From positions 1 to 34,702 of the forward strand of contig CAZAED010000010.1 in assembly GCA_964484145.1 (NCBI GenBank): a stretch of 34,702 bases of DNA, read 5' to 3'. Each line of letters opens with the position of its first letter. Within the stretch, counting starts at the first letter, position 1. Made by a program: the position numbers and the translations under genes. Shown here piece after piece: positions 6,449 to 14,449 of this stretch. The notes beneath the pieces are model-generated. The model did not search any database and had not been told where the DNA came from. It saw only the letters and a list, made by a program, of their open reading frames with translations. The stretch comes from JAEUSF01 sp964484145. Its GTDB lineage: Bacteria > Patescibacteriota > Doudnabacteria > UBA920.

Positions 6449-7885
6449 TTACAATATTATTTTTGGTTTTTTTCCTTGAATGCTTAAAAGGCCTAAGTGT
6501 TGGTGCTTTGAATATTTTGTTAAATTGCCTGGGGCGGTGAGCTTTATTTTTGGCAAGGCCTTTTTACCAATTGTTTGGTGGAGTTTTCTAAATTCAAGGC
6601 TTAGGGAATCAAGAGTTTTGACAATGGAATCCTGTGCTTTTTTTATCAAACTTTTTTGGGGTTTAAATTTAGTTTTAGTTTCCAAAATTAATCCAAGTTC
6701 TTCCTGCGCGTGGTTTTTTACCATTTTGTGGTAGGCAAAGTAATTACCGTTTAAATATTTGGAAATTTGTTTGTCTTGCAGGGAAGCGTTAATTTGCTCG
6801 GGTAAAATATTTAAAGCGTAAAAATTTACAGCAACATCGGTTCGACCGGTTTTTACAACAAAAGGTAATTGCCACTCTTTAAGCCAATGTTTTTTTGCTT
6901 CATTGGTAAGCCTTAAGTCATTTAAAATATTTTGTATTTCCTCGTAAGAAAAAACTTTTCCCTGGTCATGTATATTATACCGCACCAGAGGAATTCCCGC
7001 GTCCGCTGTTAAAATTAATTCCCCATTTATGCTTTCAAAGAATATTTTTTCCGGGTCAAATTGCAAGAAGGCCGGTATTTCAGGCGCATTTCCAAACAGC
7101 ATTTGGTTTAAGGCTGAGTTTTTAACCGCTTCTTTTCTTAAAAAAATTGAAAGAGGAGTTTCAAAACCCATAGGACCAACATCTGCCGAACCGTATAGAC
7201 TTATTATATTTGATTGGTTTTTTATTCCTGCGAATTCCCCAAGCTTTGCCCTAAAACCTTCCGAAAATTTGTCACCCGCGGTTAGTATTTTTAAATTCTT
7301 GGGTAGTTGAATGTTTTTTTTATTGCATTCTAGTATGGTGTCCATTACAAATGGCGGATACCCGGCCAAAACCACATTTTTAAATTCTTTAGCTAAATGC
7401 TCCAGTGCAAAAAAAATATCTGTTTTTTCTATACCGGGGGTTATGCAAGAAATATTATATCCTTGTTTAGTTAGTTCTTTGCAAGCGGCTAAAGTAAAAC
7501 CACCGGCTACCCACACACCCATTGAAAAACAGATTATTACTAAAGTCGGTTCAGTTTTTTTTAAACCATAAATTTTGGTAAAAATGCTTTCGTGAATTTG
7601 GGCTCCTGTTTTTTCTTGCATAAGTCCCTTTGCCCAAAAGGTCGGTTTTCCCGAAGAGCCGGAGCTGGCGTAAATAACAGAAGGCAAATTGCCGGAAGGC
7701 ACCAAATGGGACAAAGTATTTTTTTGAATATATGTTTTCTTGTCAGTAAGAGGTAAATTAAAAAAATTTTCTTCTGACAAAATTGGCAAATGGACATTGT
7801 GCTTTTTTAGAAAGCCTCCGTAAGCTTTGCTGCTCTGGGCAGTTTTATTTGCCAACTCAATTGCATTTTTAAGCCCTTTTTGCAT
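6449..7885 (-). CDS. PaaK-like adenylate-forming ligase
   Basis: This 478-aa member of the phenylacetate-CoA ligase / LuxE / CapK branch of adenylate-forming enzymes activates a carboxylate with ATP and passes it to a thiol or other acceptor. Visible are the phosphate loop ASSGSSGKPT (residues 73-82), the LYGSADVG motif in the middle and VRYNIHDQG, matching the usual VRYRTGD. A C-terminal domain of about 150 residues follows. The start overlaps the end of the ThiF gene by 17 nt, so the two are coupled. With an aromatic amino acid lyase at the head of the operon, an aryl or beta-amino acid substrate is likely, but that is inferred. CoA, a protein or an amine could be the acceptor. Confidence 0.85.
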   Translation of the reverse strand: MQKGLKNAIELANKTAQSSKAYGGFLKKHNVHLPILSEENFFNLPLTDKKTYIQKNTLSHLVPSGNLPSVIYASSGSSGKPTFWAKGLMQEKTGAQIHESIFTKIYGLKKTEPTLVIICFSMGVWVAGGFTLAACKELTKQGYNISCITPGIEKTDIFFALEHLAKEFKNVVLAGYPPFVMDTILECNKKNIQLPKNLKILTAGDKFSEGFRAKLGEFAGIKNQSNIISLYGSADVGPMGFETPLSIFLRKEAVKNSALNQMLFGNAPEIPAFLQFDPEKIFFESINGELILTADAGIPLVRYNIHDQGKVFSYEEIQNILNDLRLTNEAKKHWLKEWQLPFVVKTGRTDVAVNFYALNILPEQINASLQDKQISKYLNGNYFAYHKMVKNHAQEELGLILETKTKFKPQKSLIKKAQDSIVKTLDSLSLEFRKLHQTIGKKALPKIKLTAPGNLTKYSKHQHLGLLSIQGKKPKIIL

Positions 7886-8897
7886 AAAAAATTTGTTCTA
7901 AGTCGTAAATGTATCTGCCGGAGTTTAATTTTTGTTTGGAAGCTATTTTTCTTAAGGCAAGAGAAATTACTGAGCCTGCTACCGTGGCGCTGGTTCCTAG
8001 TTGGGGCACCGAAGCAATTTTTTTACCAATTTGGTTTATGCTCTGCTTCATTCTTTCTGAAAGTAAATCCACCCCTACAATTTTATTTGCCAGCTCCAGC
8101 CATTTTGGGAATGGTAAATTTTTAATGTCAGAAACGTTGGTTTTTTCTAAACGACCCCCAAATATTTTTAAAGAGGGATCCTGGTCAAACCTTTCAACGT
8201 CTAAAATTATGCCTTCGCCGTTGTCAGTTGCCATAAGTACTGGGATTTTGTGTTTTTTGCAAATTTGCCTGGCTAATATTTTTAAATCTATACTATCCAT
8301 TTCATCGACAAATACATTGAGCTTTGGTTTAAGTAAAAACTTTTCTAAATTTTTTTCGTTTAATCCTTTGTTATAAAGTTCTAGGTTAGCGTAAGGGTCT
8401 AAAGCCCAAACCCTCTCTGCGGCTATTTCGCACTTGTCTTGTCCCAAATTTAAGATTTCCGCCTGAATTCTATTTAGGTTAGTTAATTCAATGTTGTCAA
8501 AGTCCGCAATTTTTATATTTTTCGGGCCACCACTTAAAACCATTGCCGAAACTATGGAAGAGCCAACCGAAAGACCGGCTACGCCGACGCGCAAACTCCT
8601 AAAGGCCAGCTGTTCTTGGTTGGTAATAATATTTTTGTTTCGGGCTGTTCTTAGTTCAAAAAATTCTTTTTCCGGAAAAGTTTGTACCGCGGTTTTTAAG
8701 GCTGGGTAGTATACCCATACTGGTTTAATTTTATTTTTTTGTAAAAATTTGTTTAAATTTTCCGGAGTATATTGTTGGCCTTTTTTAAATTTGGGATTTC
8801 GGACAAAAAAAAGTTCTTTTAAAGCGCTGTTAAAAGCGCTTATTATTTTGGTGTTTTTGGGAAGTTTTAAGGCCGAATTGTAAACAATAGGCTTCAT
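7869..8897 (-). CDS. ThiF/E1-like adenylyltransferase, Rv1355c-like
   Basis: This 342-aa protein has a ThiF/MoeB/E1 nucleotide-binding fold. The glycine loop is GVAGLSVGSS (residues 105-114), followed by ADFDNIELTNLNR (131-143), where the acid binds ribose/Mg and N/R residues contact ATP, then a DEMDSIDLK segment. An N-terminal ~95-residue region (WVYYPALKTAV, FELRTARNKN) and the later DVERFDQDP are typical of the ThiF half of Rv1355c-type proteins, recognised from memory. No CxxC zinc pair is evident. Such enzymes adenylate a C-terminal or small-molecule carboxylate; no ThiS/ubiquitin-like partner is present. It starts 7 nt after the lyase gene. No Shine-Dalgarno is visible, consistent with coupled translation. 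Confidence 0.85.
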   Translation of the reverse strand: MKPIVYNSALKLPKNTKIISAFNSALKELFFVRNPKFKKGQQYTPENLNKFLQKNKIKPVWVYYPALKTAVQTFPEKEFFELRTARNKNIITNQEQLAFRSLRVGVAGLSVGSSIVSAMVLSGGPKNIKIADFDNIELTNLNRIQAEILNLGQDKCEIAAERVWALDPYANLELYNKGLNEKNLEKFLLKPKLNVFVDEMDSIDLKILARQICKKHKIPVLMATDNGEGIILDVERFDQDPSLKIFGGRLEKTNVSDIKNLPFPKWLELANKIVGVDLLSERMKQSINQIGKKIASVPQLGTSATVAGSVISLALRKIASKQKLNSGRYIYDLEQIFYAKRA

Positions 8898-8904
8898 GAA
8901 AAAA

Positions 8905-10455
8905 TTAAAAGTTTTTTAGAGCTAGTGTTACTTCTGCGAGTTCTGAGGTAATTTCTCGGTCTTCTAAAATTACCGGCAAAGCTTTTCTAACTTCCGTGTA
9001 AAGTTTTTTTGTTTTAGCGGACAAATGGTTTTGAATTTTTAAGTAGTCAACGGCTTGGGCAAGTGCTACGCATTCAATAGAAAGAACAATAAAAGCATTT
9101 TCTACCACCTTGTGAGCAATTAGCGCTGCGTCCGTGCCCATACTAACCACGTCTTGGTTGTCGCCGTTGGTGGAAATGGAGTGAAGACTCATAGGATAAG
9201 CTAGGGTTTGGTTATGAGCCGCGGTTGAGGTAGCTACGAACTGAAGGCCTTGCAAAGCCAAAGAAAGCCCGGGTTTTTCTAAATTTAAAAATGGGGGAAG
9301 ATTTTTATTAATATTGGGGTTAACAAAAAAGTTAAGTCTTCTTTCTGAGAGCATAGAAAGTTTGGTTATGGCCAGTTTTAACCTGTCCATACCTTGGGCA
9401 ATATATTCACCGTGAAAGTTCCCGCCATGCAAAAATTGTTTGCCTTGCCAGTCTATAACCGGGTTGTCGGTTACGGAATTCATTTCTACCTCAGCTTCTT
9501 TCCAAGTTTTTTGCAAGGTGTCGGAAATGGGGCCTAAAATTTGCGCTATGCAGCGTAACGAATAGACTTCCTGAACAGTTTCGTTTATATGGTTTATGTC
9601 AGAGCTATGGTTGATTTTAGCATCTAGCGCCAAGCGGTTCCGTATTAAATGAGAACTTTTTAAAATTTGCCTCATTTGTTTGGCTATGGCATTTTGGCCA
9701 ATATGCGGGCGCAAAGAGTGAAGTTTTTGACTAAAGCTGTCGTCGTATCCGCGTACTATTTCTAAAGCCATACAGCCGGTTAAAACCGAAAGGTCCAAAA
9801 GTTTTTTAGCTTTAAAGTTAACCCCGGCAGCTATGCCCGTCATAACCGAAGTGCCGTTAATTAAAGCTAATCCTTCTTTGGGTTCTAGTTTATAGGCCTT
9901 TAACTTAGCTTCAGTTAAAGCTTTTTGTGCGGGTACAATTTTATTTTGGTAAGAAACTTTGCCTTTTCCTAAAAGTGCTAAAGCTATATGTGCTAACTGA
10001 ACTAAATCGCCGCTAGTGCCAACTGCGCCATGTTCAGGTATTACAGGAATAATTCTGTTATTTATAAAGTCGCTAAGAAGCTTAATTAATTTTGGCGAAA
10101 CTCCGCTGTGTCCTTTAACTAAAGTATTTAGCCTAACTGCCATAGCGGCTAGAACAAATTCGTCCGGAAGTTTTTCGCCCATTCCCACAGCGTGGCTTAA
10201 AATTAAATTTTCCTGCAGTTTTTCTAACTGATTATGCGGCAACAAATAATTGGCCATTGGGCCAAAGCCCGTGTTTATGCCATAAATTACTTTGTGATTT
10301 TTTTTAAGGACTGCTTGTAAAAATTGGTAACACTTCTCAATATTTTTTTGTGCGGCTAAAGACACGGCAATTTTAGTATTTGCCTCGTTATTAAGGGAAA
10401 AAATTTGATTTATGCTTAAACTGCTGCCAGTTAAATTAAGATTTTTTGATTTCAC
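8905..10455 (-). CDS. MIO-type aromatic amino acid ammonia-lyase or aminomutase
   Basis: This 516-aa member of the HAL/PAL/TAL superfamily builds the MIO cofactor from an internal tripeptide. The motif here is T147-S148-G149 (GAVGTSGDLVQLAH) instead of the common Ala-Ser-Gly; a Thr-Ser-Gly MIO is, to my recollection, known from the phenylalanine aminomutase AdmH. Other signatures are YGINTGFG with the catalytic Tyr58, LINGTS, GGNFHGE and NQDVVSMG. The last carries Gln where histidine ammonia-lyases have the substrate-binding Glu, so Phe/Tyr is more likely than His. The start is GTG. It heads the minus-strand operon behind an extended -10 promoter. Products may be cinnamate/coumarate or a beta-amino acid that the downstream PaaK-like enzyme activates (inference). 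Confidence 0.9.
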   Translation of the reverse strand: MKSKNLNLTGSSLSINQIFSLNNEANTKIAVSLAAQKNIEKCYQFLQAVLKKNHKVIYGINTGFGPMANYLLPHNQLEKLQENLILSHAVGMGEKLPDEFVLAAMAVRLNTLVKGHSGVSPKLIKLLSDFINNRIIPVIPEHGAVGTSGDLVQLAHIALALLGKGKVSYQNKIVPAQKALTEAKLKAYKLEPKEGLALINGTSVMTGIAAGVNFKAKKLLDLSVLTGCMALEIVRGYDDSFSQKLHSLRPHIGQNAIAKQMRQILKSSHLIRNRLALDAKINHSSDINHINETVQEVYSLRCIAQILGPISDTLQKTWKEAEVEMNSVTDNPVIDWQGKQFLHGGNFHGEYIAQGMDRLKLAITKLSMLSERRLNFFVNPNINKNLPPFLNLEKPGLSLALQGLQFVATSTAAHNQTLAYPMSLHSISTNGDNQDVVSMGTDAALIAHKVVENAFIVLSIECVALAQAVDYLKIQNHLSAKTKKLYTEVRKALPVILEDREITSELAEVTLALKNF

Positions 10456-10479
10456 AAACTAATTAAATTACCTCTGCCA

Positions 10480-10485
10480 ATTATA
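10480..10485 (-). promoter_or_regulatory. extended -10 promoter of the lyase operon
   Basis: On the minus strand TGC-TATAAT forms an extended -10 element, 25 nt before the GTG start of the lyase. The -35 region is poor (TGGCTA or similar), as often with TG-extended promoters. The 5' UTR would be under 20 nt. Confidence 0.65.
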
Positions 10486-10514
10486 GCACATTTGGCTTGT
10501 TTTAGCCATGAGTA

Positions 10515-10543
10515 TTGACCAAAAATTGGTTTTATGGCAGAAT
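10515..10543 (+). promoter_or_regulatory. sigma70 promoter of the GC-rich membrane-protein gene
   Basis: TTGACC (10515-10520), 17-nt spacer, CAGAAT (10538-10543) with a TG one base upstream of the -10. It is divergent from the lyase operon promoter and about 30 nt from it. Confidence 0.6.
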
Positions 10544-10572
10544 AGTGAGTCCGAAATTTTTGGGGAGGACCT

Positions 10573-11115
10573 ATGAAATTCGCAAAGCTATGTGTTTTGC
10601 AGGCTTATCGCGTGCTGTCGGCAATGGCCTTTGTTTTTTTCGGTCTTTGGCTGTTTGCTCCGTCGTTGCCGATTTTTGACCAAGGTCATCGGCTGGTCGG
10701 AGTAGGGTCTGATGCAGAAGCTCAAGAGGTTGTTACCGCCGCTATTTGGCGGGCAACAGGACTTCACGAAGCTTTTGTGATTGATATGCCACCCACCAAC
10801 CAAGTTGTGTTGGCTGACGGTATGACCGTAGTCAATAAAGTCACCGGCGATGACTGGAGAGGTTTTTCTTCGAGCGGGGTTTCTTTTGCGGTAAAGAACC
10901 CACGAAAAACAGCCGAGGGGTTTGTAAAGGATTTGAAAATCCGCTACCCTGACACCGAGGTCAAGTACATTCAAATGCCCGGCAAGCTTGATCCGGTCGC
11001 GGTGGTGAGGTCGGAGGCAATTGAAGGCAGCGTGGTCGTGTTCAGGCGACACGCGCTTTTGATGCTCCCGCTTCCCAGGCCAGTTTACAGCTTCATTTAC
11101 TGGCTAGTCGAATAA
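10573..11115 (+). CDS. GC-rich orphan gene: membrane-anchored hypothetical protein
   Basis: This encodes a 180-aa protein with one N-terminal hydrophobic helix (about residues 14-34, no clear cleavage site) and a second hydrophobic stretch near the C-terminus (ALLMLPLPRPVYSFIYWL). The middle ~110 residues look like a soluble domain with no recognised motif. It has its own promoter, a strong GGGGAGG ribosome-binding site 5-6 nt before ATG and a strong terminator, so it is a single-gene unit. Base composition differs from the neighbours: 34 of 60 bases G+C in the row starting at 10681, against 19 of 60 in the row starting at 14041. The function is unknown; recent acquisition is possible. Confidence 0.8.
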   Translation: MKFAKLCVLQAYRVLSAMAFVFFGLWLFAPSLPIFDQGHRLVGVGSDAEAQEVVTAAIWRATGLHEAFVIDMPPTNQVVLADGMTVVNKVTGDDWRGFSSSGVSFAVKNPRKTAEGFVKDLKIRYPDTEVKYIQMPGKLDPVAVVRSEAIEGSVVVFRRHALLMLPLPRPVYSFIYWLVE

Positions 11116-11130
11116 GAGGGATTATCATCG

Positions 11131-11169
11131 GGGTGCGGTGGCGAAAGCTGCCGCACCCTGTTTTTTTTT
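11131..11169 (+). terminator. strong rho-independent terminator
   Basis: GGGTGCGG / CCGCACCC (11131-11138 / 11151-11158) is extended inward by wobble and GC pairs to a GAAA tetraloop, then nine T. It ends the GC-rich membrane-protein gene. Confidence 0.92.
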
Positions 11170-11177
11170 ACCATTTA

Positions 11178-11186
11178 TGCTATAAT
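11178..11186 (+). promoter_or_regulatory. extended -10 promoter of the response regulator gene
   Basis: TGC-TATAAT ends 17 nt before the ATG at 11204, the same extended -10 as the lyase promoter. The resulting leader is about 10 nt with no Shine-Dalgarno. Confidence 0.65.
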
Positions 11187-11203
11187 TTTAAAAGTAAAAA
11201 GCA

Positions 11204-11602
11204 ATGCCTGAAACAAAACAAAAAAAAGTTTTAATTGCAGAGGACGATGTAGCTATGGCGGAAATTGTTACGCATAAGCTTAACGCAAGCGGTTTTTCGG
11301 TGCGTCATGCTTCGGACGGTGCAATTGCGCTTAAAATGTTTTTAGAGGAAACTCCGGACATTATGTTACTAGACTTAATGATGCCGGAAATGGACGGGTT
11401 CCAGGTTTTAGAGGCAATTCGTAAAAATCCCGACAAAAAAGTCGCAAATACGCCGGTTATAGTTTTAAGTAACCTTTGGAGCAGCCAGGACATTTTAAAG
11501 GCTAAAGACCTAAAAGCCGACGACTATATGGTAAAAGCTTACTTTACACCGGACGAAATTTTAGGTAAAATTAACGTAGTTTTAAACAAAGTACATAATT
11601 AA
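11204..11602 (+). CDS. single-domain response regulator (CheY-like)
   Basis: This 132-aa protein is a complete receiver domain and nothing else: acidic pair D14/D15, phospho-acceptor D57 in MLLDLMMPEMDG, the switch residue in VIVLSN and the conserved Lys in DDYMVKAYF. There is no output domain, so it acts by protein contact, as CheY or phosphorelay proteins do. No kinase is adjacent; the nearest is the operon kinase at 3767-5419. The partner is not shown by sequence. It is separated from pnp by 83 nt containing two GTCATCGT direct repeats, so it may or may not be cotranscribed with it. Confidence 0.9.
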   Translation: MPETKQKKVLIAEDDVAMAEIVTHKLNASGFSVRHASDGAIALKMFLEETPDIMLLDLMMPEMDGFQVLEAIRKNPDKKVANTPVIVLSNLWSSQDILKAKDLKADDYMVKAYFTPDEILGKINVVLNKVHN

Positions 11603-11685
11603 ATTCACGTATGGTAAGTGGGTACAGCGAGGACTAAACATAGTCATCGTCAACACATTTGTCATCGTGAACAAAGGAAATTTAA

Positions 11686-13929
11686 ATGGAAAGTAAAAAA
11701 ATTTCGTGTAAAATCGGCGAGGCTGATTTTACATTTGAAACCGGCAAATTAGCAGGACAAGCTAGTGGCGCGGTTTTAGCCAGAGTAGGCGACACAGTAG
11801 TACTAGCAACCGCCATAATGAACGACAAAGCAAGGGAAGGCATAGACTTTTTCCCCCTCTTGCTTGACTACGAAGAAAGACTATACGCAGCGGGTAAAAT
11901 AAAAGGCAGTCGCTGGATAAAGCGCGAAGGCAGAGCAACAGACGACGCTATTTTAAAGGGTCGTGTTATTGACCGAACATTAAGACCGCTTTTTCCTGAA
12001 GGTATGCGCAACGACGTGCAGTTAACTGCAATGGTTTTGTGTATAGACGGACAAAATGAACCGGACATGCTTGCGGTTAACGCGGCTAGTATGGCTTTGG
12101 CAATTTCCAATATTCCTTATGACGGCCCTGTTGCTGGTGTTAGAGTTGGTAAAATAGAAGGGCAATATGTTATTAACCCAACCCACGAGCAAGGTGAAAA
12201 GTCTACAATGGATTTAATTGTTTGTGGTACTGGTGAACATATAATAATGGTAGAAATGGGCGCAAAACTTGTAACTGAAGAAGAAATTGTAGAAGGTATT
12301 AAGTTTGCCCAAGCCTACTTAGGTGAATTGGTTAAATGCCAAATAGAATTTGCAAAACAAGTTGGGAAAACAAAGTCGGCACCTATTATTGTTAAGCCGC
12401 ACGACTCTATAATGGAAAAAGTTAAGGAACTTTTGACAGAAAGTAAAATGGATGAGGCAATTTATGTAAAAGGTAAGGAAGCTAGAGAAGAAAATATAGA
12501 CAAACTAACAAAAGAAGTTACAGAAGCTGTGAAATCTGCAGTGGGTGATATAGAAGGCGTTAGTGTAGAAAAAGATGCGGCCAAAGCAATAGACTATGTT
12601 TTAAAGAAATATCAGCAAAAGCAAATTTTAGACAAAGAGCGCAGAGTTGACGGTAGAAAATTAAACGAAACTCGCCAAATTACTTGCGAGGTAGGTGTTT
12701 TGCCCAGAACTCATGGAAGCGCTTTGTTTACCCGTGGCGAAACTCAAGCCCTAACAGTTGTAACTTTAGGCAGTAAGGGTGACGAGCAATTACTAGACGG
12801 TATGGAAGATCCACTCGACGGCCGCGCTAAACGCTATATTCACCACTATAATATGCCTGGCTACTCTGTTGGCGAAGTAGCTCCTTTAAGGGGTCCTGGC
12901 CGTAGAGAAATTGGCCACGGTATGCTTGCTGAGCGTGCGGTGGAAGTAGTTTTGCCTGAGCAGGAAACTTTTCCATACACAATGCGCTTGGTAAGCGAGA
13001 TAATGTCATCGAATGGTTCTACTAGTATGGCGTCTACCTGCGGCAGTACTTTAGCTTTAATGGACGCGGGCGTACCTATTAAACATATTATTGGCGGCTG
13101 CGCTATGGGTTTAGTTATGGACGAGAAAAACCCTAACAACTTTAAAGTTTTAACCGACATTGCAGGCATAGAAGACTTTAACGGCCACATGGATTTTAAA
13201 GTTACAGGTTCTGAAGAAGGCGTCACTGCGCTTCAGTTAGATATGAAGCTAAAAGGACTTAGCGCGGACATTTTAGCGCAAGCTTTAAGAGAAGCTAAGC
13301 CCGCTAGAATGCATATAATTTCTAAAATGAAGGAAGCTATTTCCGCTCCTCGTGCTGACCTTTCTCCTTACGCTCCACGTATTACCAGCTTTAAAATTAA
13401 ACCTGACAAAATTCGCGAAGTTATTGGCAGTGGTGGTAAAACTATTAACGAAATTATTGCTAACTGCCCTGGTGTTAAAATTGATATTGAAGACGACGGA
13501 CTTGTTATGGTTACTTCTACCGATGCTGAAAGTTCTGCCAAGGCTGTTAAGTGGATACAAGACATTGTGCGTGAAGTAGAAGCCGGAGAAATTTTTGAAG
13601 GCAAAGTAACAAGACTTATGGACTTTGGCGCGTTTGTAGAAGTACTTCCTGGTAAAGAAGGCTTAGTACACATTTCCCAACTCGCTAATTATCGCGTTAA
13701 TCGTGTGGAAGACGTGGTTAAAATTGGCGACAGTTTGAAAGTGCAAGTTTCAGAAATAGACGACCAAGGCCGTATAAACCTAACACATAAGCCATTTGCC
13801 CCAGCTCCAACCCCGGAACAGTTAGCATCTGCTTCCTCCGGTAGTTTTGACCGCCCATCCCGTCCAAGCTTTGGCGGCCGTGGAGGTCACGGCGGCGGCA
13901 GACCCCCGAGAAGAAATTTTGATAGATAA
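11686..13929 (+). CDS. pnp: polyribonucleotide nucleotidyltransferase (PNPase)
   Basis: This 747-aa 3'-to-5' exoribonuclease phosphorolyses RNA to nucleoside diphosphates and is central to mRNA decay. Domain order is standard: RNase PH 1 (about 1-145), helical linker (to ~235), RNase PH 2 (about 320-540), KH (IKPDKIREVIGSGGKTINEI, ~565-620) and S1 (EIFEGKVTRLMDFGAFVEV, ~630-700). It ends with a Gly/Arg-rich tail (GGRGGHGGGRPPRR), probably RNA-binding. Length is close to the usual ~700 plus the tail. AAAGGA lies about 10 nt before ATG. A small unknown gene follows at 13980. Confidence 0.98.
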   Translation: MESKKISCKIGEADFTFETGKLAGQASGAVLARVGDTVVLATAIMNDKAREGIDFFPLLLDYEERLYAAGKIKGSRWIKREGRATDDAILKGRVIDRTLRPLFPEGMRNDVQLTAMVLCIDGQNEPDMLAVNAASMALAISNIPYDGPVAGVRVGKIEGQYVINPTHEQGEKSTMDLIVCGTGEHIIMVEMGAKLVTEEEIVEGIKFAQAYLGELVKCQIEFAKQVGKTKSAPIIVKPHDSIMEKVKELLTESKMDEAIYVKGKEAREENIDKLTKEVTEAVKSAVGDIEGVSVEKDAAKAIDYVLKKYQQKQILDKERRVDGRKLNETRQITCEVGVLPRTHGSALFTRGETQALTVVTLGSKGDEQLLDGMEDPLDGRAKRYIHHYNMPGYSVGEVAPLRGPGRREIGHGMLAERAVEVVLPEQETFPYTMRLVSEIMSSNGSTSMASTCGSTLALMDAGVPIKHIIGGCAMGLVMDEKNPNNFKVLTDIAGIEDFNGHMDFKVTGSEEGVTALQLDMKLKGLSADILAQALREAKPARMHIISKMKEAISAPRADLSPYAPRITSFKIKPDKIREVIGSGGKTINEIIANCPGVKIDIEDDGLVMVTSTDAESSAKAVKWIQDIVREVEAGEIFEGKVTRLMDFGAFVEVLPGKEGLVHISQLANYRVNRVEDVVKIGDSLKVQVSEIDDQGRINLTHKPFAPAPTPEQLASASSGSFDRPSRPSFGGRGGHGGGRPPRRNFDR

Positions 13930-13979
13930 GATATTAGCTTAAATTTTAAAATTCGGCTTTTATATTTATTAAAATTTTT

Positions 13980-14384
13980 ATGAAACAAAAAGGCAGAGAA
14001 ATAAGTTCTGGTGGTGAGTCAAAAAAGAATTGGCGGCATGGTTTGGAAAAGTTAATTACGGAAAGCCTACTCCTTGAAAATCTTAAGGATTATTTACCAA
14101 AAGAAGTTTATACTTCTATGTTTAAGTTAAGCCCGGAGCAAAAAAGGATTATTGCGGACAGAATGCTTTTTATGCAAGGGCAAAACAAGAGTACAGAAAA
14201 TATTGTTGAAGAAATAAAAAAGTTGATTAAGGCTTTTTGGCAATTTAATTTAGGCACTAAAGCCCCAGAACGGCTTGAAGACTCAAAGCTTAAAATAGAG
14301 ATAAAAACAAATTTACCGGAAATTAAATTAGATGACTTCGAAAATTTTCCTAAAAATAAAGACAAAGAACAAAAACCCAATTAA
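13980..14384 (+). CDS. hypothetical protein after pnp
   Basis: This encodes a 134-aa charged, probably helical protein with a basic N-terminus and an acidic, lysine-rich C-terminal tail. It has no membrane segment and no recognised motif. It lies 50 nt after pnp and before a hairpin terminator, so it may share the pnp transcript. AT-rich composition matches the genome background. Family not recognised. Confidence 0.65.
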   Translation: MKQKGREISSGGESKKNWRHGLEKLITESLLLENLKDYLPKEVYTSMFKLSPEQKRIIADRMLFMQGQNKSTENIVEEIKKLIKAFWQFNLGTKAPERLEDSKLKIEIKTNLPEIKLDDFENFPKNKDKEQKPN

Positions 14385-14403
14385 AATCTAAATGCAAGAA
14401 ATT

Positions 14404-14430
14404 AAAGCCATCTATGCAAAAGATGGCTTT
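14404..14430 (+). terminator. hairpin terminator upstream of tgt
   Basis: AAAGCCATCT / AGATGGCTTT (14404-14413 / 14421-14430) is a perfect 10-bp stem with a 7-nt loop; the T-run after it is short and broken. It probably ends the pnp transcript. Confidence 0.6.
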
Positions 14431-14436
14431 ATACTT

Positions 14437-14442
14437 TATAAT
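14437..14442 (+). promoter_or_regulatory. -10 box giving a nearly leaderless tgt mRNA
   Basis: A perfect TATAAT ends 7 nt before the tgt ATG (14450), so transcription would start at or within a base or two of the start codon. No convincing -35 is visible. Confidence 0.5.
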
Positions 14443-14449
14443 ATTTCTT

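Noticed and set aside
14414..14449. Upstream ATG for tgt
   Set aside because: It lies in the terminator hairpin loop and before the -10 box; family alignment begins at 14450.
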